Positions 10,481 to 27,095 are shown, counted from the first letter of the stretch. The stretch: DNA of 64,000 bases from Ianthella basta (GCA_964019415.1 OZ025880.1:7370585-7434584), one strand, 5' to 3'. Numbers and translations: made by a program. Notes: generated by a model from the sequence alone, not told the origin.

Positions 10481-13400
10481 GGGTGTTAATTGGTGTAGAC
10501 CAGAGTGACCAGAGTGAAGGCTAGAGCTCAGTGAGCTTAACCATTCTAGCTGTCTAGGCAAGCAACTCTGCTTGTTTTCTAGGGTTTTCTACAGTACTTA
10601 ACCTAGTGACTAGTCTGGCAAAGTTTGGTTGCAATCCCATTGCTAGTTTTCAAGTTCTGGCAGCCTGTTCATTTTAACACCTCCTCCATGGATCAGTCTA
10701 CATCCAAACGCTGTTGTTTCTGTCAAAAGTGTTTCAGAAGTCTTGGGAACCACTACAAAGGTTGCCCTGAAAGGCGTGGAGCAGACTATCAGCATCTATT
10801 AGCTCAAGGGACATTGGCCAACAAGGCAAGAGGCAAAGCCAAGAAGCTACCATGCCCCAAGTGTGGAAAGCGGTTTACTCGACTTGAAACACATCTGAGG
10901 ACAAATGCTTCCTGCAAGAGTGTATCCCTCCCAGATGAGCTGAGTAATCCATCACTAATCCACCCTGTGTCAGCATCACCTCCACCCTTATCCAATGCAC
11001 AGCCTGCTCCACCAGTCACCCTCCGGCCCCTACCTCCAACACTCCTACCCCGTGCCAAACTTCCCTCCACCCCAGAGCAGTGGACTGAGGTTGACAACTT
11101 CATACTAGCCAACATCACCCCTGTTGTGCTGCAAGAGGGGGATGTCAATGCCATGCAGTATACCATAACTCATGGCCTGTACACCTACTTGGTGTCCAGG
11201 TTTGGAGTCATGCCAGACAATCAACGGCATCAACACCTCCAGCGTGACAATCTGTCAGCAGCTAAGAGGAATGCAATGTGTGAGGTTGCTAAGGAGAAGA
11301 AGTTTGCCAAGAGAGAATTGCGTCAGCTTAGGAGAAGTGGGTCCTCTCCTGAGGAGGTCAAAGCGCTAGCTGAGAAGTTTCATCTGCTAGTCCGCAAGCA
11401 CAGCAAATTGGCCAAGGAAGCTAAGAAACTAGTTGCTAAGGCCTCTGCTAAGCAGATGAGGAGGGAATGCCATCGTGACATTCATAAGTTTGCGCGACGG
11501 GTCCTTGACGATGACTGCTATGCATCCATCCAGCCTTCCTTCAGTCAGCAGCAAGCAGAAGAGCACTTTTCTCAGGTATACTCTGCCAGCCCCAGGACCT
11601 TTACCCGCCCTGAGTGGATGCCAGATTGCCCTCCCCCGTCCATTCCCATGTCCACTGACCCCTTCACTGTGGAGGAGGTGACAGGTGTCATCTCCGGCCT
11701 CAAGTCTTCATCCACCCCCAGTCCTGCCGACCAGATACCCTATGTCGTCTTCAAGAGGTGCCCCTCATTACTGCCCGCACTGCTGCACTTGTTTAACTGC
11801 TGCTGGACCACCCAGTCTGTCCCTGCAGCTTGGAAGATTGGCATCATCCACTTGCTGGGCAAGAAGAAGGCTGTTGATGACTCCTCCAACCCGTCCAACT
11901 TCCGCCCCATTGCTCTGACGTCCTGCGTGAGCAAAGTGTTCACCAGCCTGGTGAAGGGTAGGTGGTTGTCCTACATGGTGAACAACAAGTTCCTCAACAC
12001 CACCACCCAGAAGGCTTTCATCAATGGTGTGCCTGGCTGCACTGAGCACCACCTGAAGCTGCTATCCATCCTTCAGGAGGCTCGAAGGAGGCGCAAGTCG
12101 CTCTGTGTCTGCTGGCTGGACCTGGCCAACGCATTCGGCAGTGTGCACCATGACTTAATCACCTTCTCTCTGGCACACTACCATGCTCCTCCGGAGCTGG
12201 TTCATCTGGTGTCAAACATCTATGATGGACTCACTGCCGTCATCACCACCAAGTCGTGGACCACCGTCCCCATCCACCTCCAGCTTGGAGTCTACCAGGG
12301 TGACCCCCTCTCCGTCATCATCTTCAATACGGTGATGAACACCCTGGTGGACTCCATTACCCAATGCTGCTCCCAGCTTGGCTACAGCCTCACCTCCGTC
12401 CGCAGTAGGATCAACCTGCTGCAGTACGCAGATGACACCTCCCTGATCGGTGATGGACCCTCCTCATGCCAGCACCTGTTGCGTCTCACTGAGTCATGGT
12501 TGGCCTGGTCAGGGATGCGGGCTAATGTCCCCAAGTGTGTGAGTGTTGCGATCAAAGCCTCCTCTGGGAAGGCCTTCAACCCTGGACTCAAGCTTGGCAA
12601 TGAGCCCATCCCCTACCTGGGAGACACCACATTTCGATTCCTTGGAGCCCCGGTGGCCATCCACTCCACCTCTGAGGAATCCAGGGAGCACCTCAAGACC
12701 AAGCTATTGTCCATGCTGGAGAAGGTCGATGCCACTCCCATCACCCGTCAGCAGAAGTTAAAGCTTTTCAAGGTCAGCATCTGCCCTCGTCTCACCTGGG
12801 ACCTGTCCATCTCAGACCTGCCAATCTCCTGGTTGCAGAACCACCTCCAGCCCATCGCCACCAGGTTTCTGAAAAGATGGTGTGGTCTGGCCCGCTCTGC
12901 TGATCCCAATCGACTCTTCCTTCCCAAGTCCAACGGTGGGCTGGAGCTCCCACACCTGGTCACTGTGTACAAGAAGCTCCATGCTGCCAAGGCTGGTTCA
13001 CACATGTGCTCAAGCGACTCCAGTGTCCGAGCTATCGCCACACAAATCACCCTCCGTGAGTCCCAACTTCAGTGTGCTTTGTTCCGGCCTTACCAGGAGG
13101 TGGTGGGGGTAATGAAGGAGGACCCTGGGGCTCCCAGGAAGAAAGTGGTGTCTCATGTCAAGGCCAAGATCCAGGCTGAGGACACCGCCTCCAGACTGGC
13201 TCACACCACTAGCCTTCCAGTTCAAGGGTTGACTGTGCGGGAGTTCGAGGGCAGGGCGGCCCAGAACTGGTCCACTGCCATCTTCAGCCTCCCAGAGTGG
13301 GTATTCAAGTTTGCTCTCAACGCGGTGACGGACACTCTTCCCCACAATGCCAACTTGTTCAGGTGGAAGAAGCTCTCCTCACCACGGTGCCAACTCTGTG

Positions 13401-14171
13401 GAGAGGTACAGTCTCTGGCCCATGTTCTCAACTCCTGCCAGAAGGCCCTCAGTCTGCGACGCTACTCCACCAGGCACGATGATGTGCTCAAGGTCATCTT
13501 TGACTTTTCCAAGCGCAACCTGACATCAGGAATGCAAGTCATAGCTGACCTACCAGGCCAGCAGTACACGTTCCCCCAAGACATTGCTCCCACGGACCTG
13601 CGCCCGGACATGGTTATCTGGGGAACTTCAGCCATCTACCTGGTAGAGCTGACGGTGCCTTTTGAGACCAACATTGCAGACGCTGCAGAGAGGAAGGTCC
13701 ATCGGTACCGGGACCTTGCAGCTGCCTGTGCCTGTTCCCACCACACATCTATCATCACTCTCGAGGTCGGGTCGAGAGGCTTCCTGAGCACAGTGGGCTT
13801 TCAGCAGCTCTTCAAACTGCTACAAGCCAAAGCCAAAGACCGACAGAACTTCGAGATTGACATAATTAAGCATGTGGTTGCATCGTCCTACGACATCTGG
13901 TGTAAACGGAACTGGTGTAGTTAAGTTTGCATGATCCTTTTTTCTTCTTTCCTCTTGAACTCTGCTGCATGTTTATGTTTAAGCTTTTGTAACTCCTGTA
14001 CTGGTGTCTTAACCATACTGTGCAAGTTCATCGTCAGAACTTTCCTTTTTGGCAGTGTTAAGCTCACCTTAATGTCACTTTTCTGTTGTTGTATGCATGC
14101 TCTTTGACCAGTCTTTAGCACTGGTGTTTCCAATAATAATGATTGGTGACATTGGAAAAAAAAAAAAAAAA
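10481..14171 (+). mobile_element. R2/CRE-like non-LTR retrotransposon, apparently full length
   Basis: About 3.7 kb with one intact ORF (10688-13924), a 3' UTR of about 230 bp and a terminal run of about 15 A (14155-14171). It sits between two blocks of GTGA repeat, which would be the target site or its duplication. The N-terminal zinc fingers, central reverse transcriptase and C-terminal restriction-like endonuclease define the early-branching RLE class of LINEs. It lies intergenically between the lectin and DPY19-like genes. Confidence 0.85.
10688..13924 (+). CDS. Retrotransposon ORF: zinc fingers, reverse transcriptase, restriction-like endonuclease
   Basis: Single protein of about 1,078 residues if started at MDQSTSKRCCF; an in-frame ATG 63 bp upstream would add 21 residues, but the zinc finger follows the internal Met directly. 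N-terminus: CCFCQKCFRSLGNHYKGC and CPKCGKRFTRLETHL zinc-finger-like motifs, presumed to bind target DNA. Centre: reverse transcriptase with NFRPIALTSCVSKVF, CWLDLANAFGSVHH (motif A), YQGDPLSVIIFN (motif B) and LLQYADDTSLIG (catalytic YADD). C-terminus: a CCHC-like knuckle (CQLCGEVQSLAHVLNSC) and the RLE PD-D/E signature (LRPDMVIWG, YLVELTVPFE). No stops or frameshifts, so it may be young or active. Function is established for the family; activity here is inference. Confidence 0.88.
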   Translation: MDQSTSKRCCFCQKCFRSLGNHYKGCPERRGADYQHLLAQGTLANKARGKAKKLPCPKCGKRFTRLETHLRTNASCKSVSLPDELSNPSLIHPVSASPPPLSNAQPAPPVTLRPLPPTLLPRAKLPSTPEQWTEVDNFILANITPVVLQEGDVNAMQYTITHGLYTYLVSRFGVMPDNQRHQHLQRDNLSAAKRNAMCEVAKEKKFAKRELRQLRRSGSSPEEVKALAEKFHLLVRKHSKLAKEAKKLVAKASAKQMRRECHRDIHKFARRVLDDDCYASIQPSFSQQQAEEHFSQVYSASPRTFTRPEWMPDCPPPSIPMSTDPFTVEEVTGVISGLKSSSTPSPADQIPYVVFKRCPSLLPALLHLFNCCWTTQSVPAAWKIGIIHLLGKKKAVDDSSNPSNFRPIALTSCVSKVFTSLVKGRWLSYMVNNKFLNTTTQKAFINGVPGCTEHHLKLLSILQEARRRRKSLCVCWLDLANAFGSVHHDLITFSLAHYHAPPELVHLVSNIYDGLTAVITTKSWTTVPIHLQLGVYQGDPLSVIIFNTVMNTLVDSITQCCSQLGYSLTSVRSRINLLQYADDTSLIGDGPSSCQHLLRLTESWLAWSGMRANVPKCVSVAIKASSGKAFNPGLKLGNEPIPYLGDTTFRFLGAPVAIHSTSEESREHLKTKLLSMLEKVDATPITRQQKLKLFKVSICPRLTWDLSISDLPISWLQNHLQPIATRFLKRWCGLARSADPNRLFLPKSNGGLELPHLVTVYKKLHAAKAGSHMCSSDSSVRAIATQITLRESQLQCALFRPYQEVVGVMKEDPGAPRKKVVSHVKAKIQAEDTASRLAHTTSLPVQGLTVREFEGRAAQNWSTAIFSLPEWVFKFALNAVTDTLPHNANLFRWKKLSSPRCQLCGEVQSLAHVLNSCQKALSLRRYSTRHDDVLKVIFDFSKRNLTSGMQVIADLPGQQYTFPQDIAPTDLRPDMVIWGTSAIYLVELTVPFETNIADAAERKVHRYRDLAAACACSHHTSIITLEVGSRGFLSTVGFQQLFKLLQAKAKDRQNFEIDIIKHVVASSYDIWCKRNWCS

Positions 14172-14193
14172 GTGAGTGAGTGAGTGAGTGAGT
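14172..14193. repeat. (GTGA)n repeat at the 3' edge of the retrotransposon
   Basis: Five GTGA units directly after the A-tail, matching the repeat at 10463-10480. Confidence 0.85.
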
Positions 14194-14295
14194 AAACCTG
14201 CAAAGACTGAATTTGAATGCAAAGAAAACCTCTAAATCGTTGTGATGCAATTGTTGATGTATTAGCAGGATGTGGCCCCACCCACTGGCCCCGCC

Positions 14296-19479
<5,184 letters not shown>

Positions 19480-19688
19480 TTTCCTGGCTCTGGTTTCATG
19501 TACCGCAGGCCCGCTAAGTTTCGAATGAAAAGTATTCGTCGCGACGGAGCACGAGGACTTAAAACCGAAGGCGTTGAGTCATCAATAATCGGACTATTTT
19601 CCACCAACATAAAGCTGCCGTTCGCCTTTTCCCCTCGTCTAGCACCTTTTCCTTCTAAATACTACCTCATTTTGTGCTTCCTGTGGCT

Positions 19689-19883
19689 CTGCTGTGACTA
19701 ACAACGTCGTTCATTGAATCAACTTGCGATGAAGGCACCAGCATCATGCCATGAGCAATGTTGGGATAATACGGGTCAAATGAAATGCCTCGAGTCTGGT
19801 ACAGGATACTCTAATACGGCAACACAGTGGAGCTGCTGGTGGTGCTTTCGCCGCAATTTGAACGACGTTGTTAGTCACAGCAG
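19689..19883. repeat. 195-bp segment bounded by a perfect 25-bp inverted repeat
   Basis: Left arm 19689-19713 begins CTGCTGTGACTAACAACGTC; right arm 19859-19883 is its exact complement. No clear target duplication is seen, so a MITE is possible but not proven. It lies about 200 bp upstream of the DPY19-like start. Confidence 0.6.
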
Positions 19884-19983
19884 TTTGTACAAGACACGGA
19901 CCAATATGCCAATATTTTCAAGGGAAAATGGCCCGCCCCGCCATTTTCTGCTGGAATATTGGTCCGGCGGACCAATTTTTTCG

Positions 19984-20571
19984 CCGGTGTCACCGTTTAT
20001 TGTATCCCCCCGGGTAAAATAAACTAGGATACTTTATCCCCCGACTTCGAATTTCTGAGTATTTCTTGATTCATTTTGATGTGTTTCACCTCGAGGGGTT
20101 GTTTTGACATCCATAAACCCTGATTTGACAAGCAGTAGCTAAGATTCAGACCGTTTCATGCTCCTCACATGCTCAGGCTGTAGCGTCGATGTACCTGCAC
20201 ATATATGTCCACCAGTTTGCGAAACTGCACGCCTGGCTGCTGCTCAAGCACTTCTGCTCGTTGTAGTAGTGCCCTCTTGACATTCTTCGAGAACCCAGAG
20301 GACTACACAAGTATCCCAGCCATGGTAGAAGGACAAAAACCTCACCGCGCTCGTCAGTTAACAAGATTGATGTGGTCTTCTGCAAGGACTGCAAAGGAAG
20401 TGCAGGGTTCGCAGATATCGTCACCTAACAGTCTCTTCTGGTAGGGGTAAGCCTCATCCTGCAGTAGGGTGCTTTTTACTAGCTTCTATCAGCACTTCTG
20501 TGTCGTTTAACCAACCTTCGGTTACCCGAGGGGATACTTTATACGTGGGGTAAAATAAACTGTGACACCGG
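19984..20571. mobile_element. MITE-like element with terminal and subterminal inverted repeats
   Basis: Both ends read inward CCGGTGTCAC(C/A)GTTTATT. Subterminal GGTAAAATAAACT and GGATACTTTAT blocks occur at both ends in opposite orientation. About 588 bp with no transposase frame; superfamily and target duplication could not be determined. Confidence 0.6.
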
Positions 20572-21474
20572 GCCAAAATTTCCGTGACAGACCCTACAAA
20601 AATAATTATACGATTTCTGGACATGCGCCATGCATGAGGAGAGGTCAAATTTGAGAGAAGAAAGGTCAAATTTGTGACCACAGTCGCGAAGGTGTCTTTT
20701 GTGAGCGCTGTCAGGATAGCAGGACTACTTTCTCAAGTTACTGCGTCGTTTAAAGGTAAGTAAGAAGCCATCACTAGCTGTTGTAGGGTGATTACGCCAT
20801 TTCCTGGACAGCTCTGCTAACAATAAACCAGCGAGAAAAGTCAGGAAAGGTTGTACTTCAGCAGAAAAAAGGCATATTTACTGGAAAAACATCTGTTCCT
20901 CTAGAGGTGGCGAGGAAACGAGCCGTTTCGTCGACATCGCCTAGCGACACCATCCTCAGTCGCACTCGCGCTTTCCCTTCTCCCGGACGATTTTTCCTAA
21001 AGTGGACAGACATTAGGAATCTCGGTGTTTTTATTTAAACTTCGTTTAAGTGGATATGATCGGTAATACAGCCATGAATCAACATTCAGCGCATTTCCAA
21101 AGGACTGGACAAGGTTGCTAGAGTCAGATAGCCCCACACAACAAAGATGTTCCAATTTAACAGCTGTCACAGCAAATCCAAGTGCCCTCTTCATCAGTTC
21201 CACAGGTGGTGCAAAATCCTTCATCCGCCTCTCCAGTATCAATCTGCACATGTATGTCTGCCTTCACTCTGCCCAGCTGTCGTCTGTGAATTAAAATTAG
21301 CAACCAAAGTATGAATATTTTGCTGCTGTCTGACAATTGGCAACTGCAGCAACTAATATGTATTGAATTTTACTAACTTGTCTCGAACATAGAAGTGTTT
21401 TAGTGTTAATAGTGGCCTGACCAACCTGCAATACGTTTTCTTTACTGGCATAATATACTTTACGGTTGCTACAG
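20572..21474. other. Intergenic, no firm gene
   Basis: A possible non-coding first exon with a GTAAGTAAG donor ends at 20754. This could be the 5' end of the gene whose exons follow, but nothing in the sequence proves it. Confidence 0.35.
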
Positions 21475-23593
21475 TTACCAGATTCTGTGCTATTGAGAGT
21501 GCTTGCCATTGCAATTGCCATACTGAGGACACCTGCCCCCACTGCAAAACCATGGCCCTGCAGCTGTTGCAATTGGAAATACAGGTAAGTAAAGGTTAAT
21601 AATGTGGTATTCATATATATAGTTTCCTAGGCTAATACATGGCAAGTATCTTCTGCATGTTATGGTTTGTTGAACACTAGGTCATTTCCTTGTTTCACTT
21701 ATTGCTTGACTGTTGGCATCCACTAGCATGTGTGTACTTCTGAATCATTCATGTTACTATACATATAACCAATCCTGTACCTCCAAGTGTGTGTGTGTGG
21801 GGGGGGGGGGGGGGAGAATAGTGAGTAATTCATTTAGAATAATGGCTCTACATGCAATTATCCTTATTGTTTCGTGCCTAACCACTAGCTGTAATTAAAT
21901 TCATTGGTATGTATTTGTGGGCATCACCGGCCCTGTGTACAGTGTGTACATAGCAAGGTGTGGATAGAGGAATGAATTAAATTATTGGTTAACATAATTA
22001 TTATGAGCAAGCTCAACCTTTGGCCACGCTCGCTCTGAGTCGCGTCGCCAAGTGGACAACGCAGGCCATCCATCACCATTTGGGTGATTGCAGCTGGGTG
22101 AAACTGCCTGGGTATAGTGCTGATCTTGTTTGCACTGACGTTGGCCACTGTCATACACTTGCATGCACATAGCTATACTTATACCTACACCTACACCATG
22201 TTAAAAGAATTGCTTGGTCATGTCTTTCCTTAGCCAATAAGGCAGTGCCGAAGCCAAGCAAGCATTCTGCGCAGTAGCTTACTTTGTGATAGAGAGAGAG
22301 CTTTTAGCAGCCCAGAACGCTGACAGTTAAAGTACCCAAATGGCGAGCCAGAACAGCTCCCTCGCACCAGTAAACTTCTGCACATGTGCATGTTGCACCT
22401 GGGAGACCCAAACTGAGGAGCGCGGAATGTCTAAGAGACGGCTGGCTGTGAGGCACATGCACACTGCTAGAGTGGCCATGTTTGCAGTTACATCATTGCG
22501 TCGTCCAATCAAATGCCTATTTTTAATGCCACGCACAAGCAAACGAATGCACGCCCTACCTACATAGGTTCGATGCTTCACAATACACATATGTACCTGT
22601 GACATACTGAAGCTGAGTGCGGCCCAGCAATTCACACCCTGCAACTGCAGCTGGTTTCATTTGTTGCCACTTTCTCACATAATTCAAGCAAAGTAAGACA
22701 CTGCAAGAACAGAGACATTGGGTAGAAGGTAAAATGTTCCATCATTTGTATGCAAACACTAGTGAATGCTACATGAAATGGCGTTATCACCAGTCTATAT
22801 ACTACACTGAGTACGTGATCTGTGGTGTGATACACAGGCAGCCTTCAATTAATAGAATTTTGCTAACATGTTTGGATGGCGGTGCTAACGTTAGTGTTGC
22901 CTACTGCCTTTACTGAAACTTGGCAAGATAAAAGCTGTAGCTATATAGTATTTTTAGTAACGTAAATTTTCTACAGTATGATATCTCTGATCTGGTACTC
23001 ACCGCCCATCCCTGTCTCATGCACAAAGGAAGTGCTAGTAGTTCACACTTATCCAGCGCTTAGTGTTTTAGACACTAGGGAATTTTTGCATTTTATTTTC
23101 ACAAATGTCCACCACCTTGTATAATTTTACATCCCACAAATTGTACACATACGATATCATGTATGTGCATAGCACTGATCACTCTGCTCCTGTATGAGTT
23201 TGACCTTTACTACAACTGGAATCAGTGAAATGAACTTGTCGACTATATTCCCCTCAGCTTGATGCAATCCTGAAGGCTATCATTGTCAACTTTGTCTTGG
23301 TGGCGGTGACTGTCTCTTTCTGGGGCCTCATAGAAACAAGGAATTTGATGGACCAGACTTGGACTTATATCCAGATCAGAGAGCTGAACGTTCTGGTGAG
23401 CTTGCTACTATGTCATTGTACTGTGTGCATGTATCAACCCACAGAATGTTGTCTCTGCACACAGTCAGTCATATAGCTTGTAATATCCAAGCAATTATAA
23501 AATTTCATACTATCACTATTACTATATATAATTGTATAGGGAACTTTTTACCATCCTGATGCCTCCAGGGACAGGTTGATTACAGTGCATCAA
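21475..23593 (+). CDS. Unrecognised single-pass membrane protein, three internal exons
   Basis: Three candidate exons keep one frame through GT-AG junctions: 21475-21584, 23258-23395 and 23540-23593. The first encodes a Cys/His cluster (ACHCNCHTEDTCPHC) followed by MALQLLQLEIQ. The second has exactly 46 codons and carries a hydrophobic helix (AIIVNFVLVAVTVSFWGLI). The third encodes GTFYHPDASRDRLITVHQ. No start or stop exon was identified. The next plausible + strand coding exon is at 26679, and both flanking phases are 0, so these could be one gene. The family is not recognised, and the cluster may be a zinc site or disulfide-rich stalk. Confidence 0.45.
21585..23257. other. Intron-like stretch, little seen
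   Basis: Long putative intron. A 14-base G run lies near 21801. A short + strand ORF at 22340-22567 has a Cys cluster (FCTCACCTWETQ) but no supporting junctions. Nothing else recognised. Confidence 0.3.
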
Positions 23594-23734
23594 GTAAGTA
23601 TATTATAGTCGCATACACAGCCCACCATCGATCCTTGTACAGCTGTGAATGGTGATGTAATCATGTACTGACAACATTATGTGTCATTGTGAATGCAATG
23701 ACAGAATACAGTCCTAACTGGAGTAGTATAGCTA

Positions 23735-23875
23735 AACACTCTGCAGTGTATAGAACCTCCATAGGAAGTACTGCCAACTCACACTCTGCAGTGTATAGAA
23801 CCTCCATAGGAAGTACTGCCAACTCACACTCTGCAGTGTATAGAACCTCCATAGGAAGTACTGCCAACTCAGAGA
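23735..23875. repeat. 45-bp tandem repeat, three copies
   Basis: Three virtually identical 45-bp units starting CACTCTGCAGTGTATAGAAC. The unit is a multiple of three and open on both strands, so overlapping ORFs here are not evidence of a gene. Confidence 0.9.
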
Positions 23876-24127
23876 CTCTGCAGTGGCTGCATGTAAGGCT
23901 GTGTCTATGTTTGCAGCTGCTTAGAAAGGTGTACAGATTAATCATAAGAGACAAGGACACCTCTCTAGCTAATTAAGGTGCAGGCCTAGGCTGCCCATGC
24001 AAAGGTGTCCAAAAAGAGAGGTTGTACTGTGATACAATAGACTATCTACTGTACAACGCTACTGAATAAGTAAATTGTACACAGCAGACAAACAATTCAA
24101 TACATGATTTATACATAGTACTAAGCA

Positions 24128-25203
24128 TCCTATATATAATGGAGCTAAGCCCGAGTATCCGTGTTTCGTATTCTTAGGAGCTTTTAGCGTTATGCGACGC
24201 GAAAACGGCGAGCTTTCTTTAACAGCACTTCAGCCTACCTCCATTCGATTCAGCTGTGACGCGAAAACAGCCACACGTGGTGCCTCTGCCGAGAGAATCG
24301 GGGAAATAGCATTGCGGCAGCCATGTTTTCTGGATAACGACGCAATCTTTGCCGAAGGTTGCCAAGGAGCGCAAGGTGGCAGTGCAACGGAACGCAATGG
24401 TCTGTATAGAAGCTCACCGCACTGACGTCTGCAACCGGCAAAGCTAACCATGCCCAAGAGATAGGGACTGCGCTGCCCACAGGCATATCCTGCGAAACAT
24501 CCGTGCTTGCTGATGACTTTGTGCTCTCCATCACTACGCGTACGGCTGATGTCCAGGAACGACTACAGTGGATGAGCCTGTCCTTACAGAGGATCCTCTA
24601 GACAGCTGTCAGCACCAATTGCAGCAGGATCAAGACTGCCTGTGGTTAGCTACTTAGCATTTTTCTTGCCCAGCCTCAGCAACTTTACCTGCTTGCTCAT
24701 CGTGTAGCTAGCTAAAGCCAGGACCAGACACACCATTGGTATTTACTTACACAGGCCCCTGTTTTCTCATGGCCAGCTGGATATTGCACTCAGTCGTGTA
24801 GGTGCACTACAGCATCTTAAAGTTAATTATATAAAGACAACAAACCAATGACCATGGCACACATTAGCTACACTGACAATGTATCATTATCCTGAAATTT
24901 TATGACAATATTTACAGTCTATCTGTTTTCTCCTTTCCTTGACCTGCACTATAGTATGCATATGGTCATATGATGTTTGAATACTCCAGTCATTGTCAGT
25001 CTGTGTGATGCACTGATGTTTCACATGCACACGATGTCAGATAGGCCATTGATGACTACTGGGACCCACACGTACAGCTGCTGCCAACGTGTTGGGCCCC
25101 GAATAGCTATCGTCAATGTGCTGACGTGGACATGCTGGTGCCGGGTAGCCTTCGTCAGCACGCCATAGCAGGAAAACCTGCCGAAAGCGGGCTTTCCTGC
25201 TAG
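24128..25203 (+). mobile_element. Non-autonomous Helitron carrying a reverse-transcriptase fragment
   Basis: The 5' end TCCTATATATAA is preceded by A. The 3' end has a GC-rich hairpin (CCTGCC-GAAA-GCGGG), then CTAG, followed by T, as expected for insertion between A and T. It is about 1.08 kb with no Rep/helicase. Internally (about 24476-24602) one frame reads SVLADDFVLSITTRTADVQ, resembling RT motif C of a LINE, so a retroelement fragment was probably captured or nested. Confidence 0.65.
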
Positions 25204-26005
25204 TTCTCTTAATTGACTGTACTGTCACTTGACAATTCTGAAACAGCAAACCAGTCTGTGTTACAAAAGGCACCTACAGCAGCAAACTATATACGACATC
25301 TAAGAAGGTCCTTCTTAAGCACCACAGCTTTGAATTATGTGTCAAGGCAAAGGAGTGCTTGGGAAAACCCTCAGACAGGCAAACCCAGCTCATGATCACG
25401 TAATTCACAGATGTGTGGCTATTTGAAATTCATATTGAATTGTGACACCACAGAATATTTGATGCCAGGCCCTTATTAGGAGCTTCAGGTCCTGGGTTAG
25501 GCTACAATTGTCACTACAGATTCGCTACATACACCATAAACTAATAACGCCATTTACTTTAAATTATATAATTTAGGGGCAGCCTGTGGCCTATATTGTT
25601 CTGTTGTTCTGAGGCCTATATTCGCCTATATTGTTTTCAAATTGAGATTTTACTGTATGGCTTTATGTTACGGATATATATATATAGATACCACACAGTG
25701 CAAGTTGCCGAGGGCAACCACCCTGAGTGCAAGTAGAGTGTTTGTGCTAGTTAATGGAAGGAAAAACACCACCAGAAGGACCACAGAAGGACCAGGCACC
25801 AGCATCGATCAGCATGCACTATGAATGCAAGTACACTGTTGGTGCTAGTCAAACGGCACAAGTTGGAGCACGATGCAGCAACAGGTATGCAACTTGCACT
25901 TGGGCAGAACACGGTTCACATTAGTGCCCAAGTGCAATGTATCGATGCTGGTTCCCAGTCCCCCTGACCTTCAGCAACTTGCGCTGGTGGTGTTTTTATA
26001 TAATA

Positions 26006-26422
26006 CTAGCAGGGCGCCTGCCTTCGGCGGGCTTCTGCTATGGCGAGTCGCACAATGGATAATGACGAGTCGGCCCCAGCCAGTTTTGACATATGTGAGC
26101 TGGTAGCAATGGAAGGTAGCTGCTATAACGACGGCCGAGTTTAAAGTTGATCGTTGAACGACAGCGAATCAAACCATCCGACAACCAGAAGTCAAGGGAG
26201 CGATAATTAATAAAATGGCTGTCAGCCGCGAATGAAAAACCGAAAATAGACGGATATCTCTTCAAGAACTGCAAGACGGGCGATTTCAACCTGTGGAGGA
26301 CACTCGCGGAGCCCCACTTTATAATCCCTGAGAGTTTGGTGTCGTTCTGTGCAGTAGTTTTTGCCCGAATCGCGAACGAACAGACAAACAAACAAACAAA
26401 CAAACTGAATTATATATATAGA
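26006..26422 (-). mobile_element. Non-autonomous Helitron
   Basis: On the minus strand it starts TCTATATATATAATTCAG (preceded by A) and continues with a GTTT repeat. It ends with a CCGCCGAAGGC hairpin, then CTAG, followed by T. 417 bp, no ORF. It ends about 255 bp upstream of the exon at 26679. Confidence 0.75.
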
Positions 26423-26678
26423 TATATAGATATACTCTGTTAAGTATTTACAAATTTGGAGCGTAAAGCATGAAAGTTTTGCGATATATAAATTTCAGAA
26501 TAGAGTCTGAAATAATTAGAGCTTACACGGTAGTAGATTGACTGCAGCAGCCAATGGCCATGCCTATTGGGATGAGTAGAGTGATCAGTGAATGCCTATT
26601 GTAACCAAGTAGCTAAAGTGGCAGTACAGTCTCTGACCTCTCACAGTAACTCTCCATTTACTATTTGGGTTGCTGTAG

Positions 26679-26921
26679 GACAATGGAGACACTAATGCTC
26701 CACCTAACTCAGCCACTGGACAGGCAACCCCTTCAAGTCAGAGAGAGTGGCGATATCGAGAAACACCATCACAGCCTGCAGTTGTGTCAGAAACTGACTG
26801 TTATGCTGCCATGGCAAAGTCTATTCCTATAACCTATGTAACCAGTGGAGGGCCATCTGATATTTCTGTGGCATACAATCTATTATTTGTTGACATTGTT
26901 CCTCGTGACAGGCACAAGTAA
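26679..26921 (+). CDS. Terminal exon, paralogue A of the DPxDRH-tail family
   Basis: Open for 81 codons from a TAG acceptor to TAA. The preceding intron end (about 26520-26678) and most of the coding sequence match 34550-35481 closely, but two internal blocks present there are missing here. Shared segments are NAPPNSATGQAT/HAPPNSATGQAT, RETPSQPA and SDISVAYN, and it ends VPRDRHK. No domain recognised; Ser/Thr/Pro/Glu-rich with an ordered-looking last 20 residues. The replaced D in the tail motif (VPRD, where copy B has DPRD) and the deletions suggest a decaying or diverged copy. Confidence 0.55.
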   Translation, partial: DNGDTNAPPNSATGQATPSSQREWRYRETPSQPAVVSETDCYAAMAKSIPITYVTSGGPSDISVAYNLLFVDIVPRDRHK

Positions 26922-27095
26922 TTAGCTCATTTCTTTGTAGTGGTGTATATATTTTTGTTTGGTCCGCTAAACCTTAAACTTGTTGACATTCATGATCATG
27001 CCCACACTGACTGCCGCAATGATCATGCTAGTTTGTTATTCATTCAATGACGTATTTCTGATCATGGTGTGTGTGTGTGGCAGGGACTGAGATGA

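Noticed and set aside
13921..14281. Minus-strand ORFs over the retrotransposon 3' UTR
   Set aside because: They cross the poly-A tail and GTGA repeat and resemble nothing.
23661..23976. ORFs on both strands over the 45-bp repeat
   Set aside because: The unit is a multiple of three and open on both strands; no splice or similarity support.
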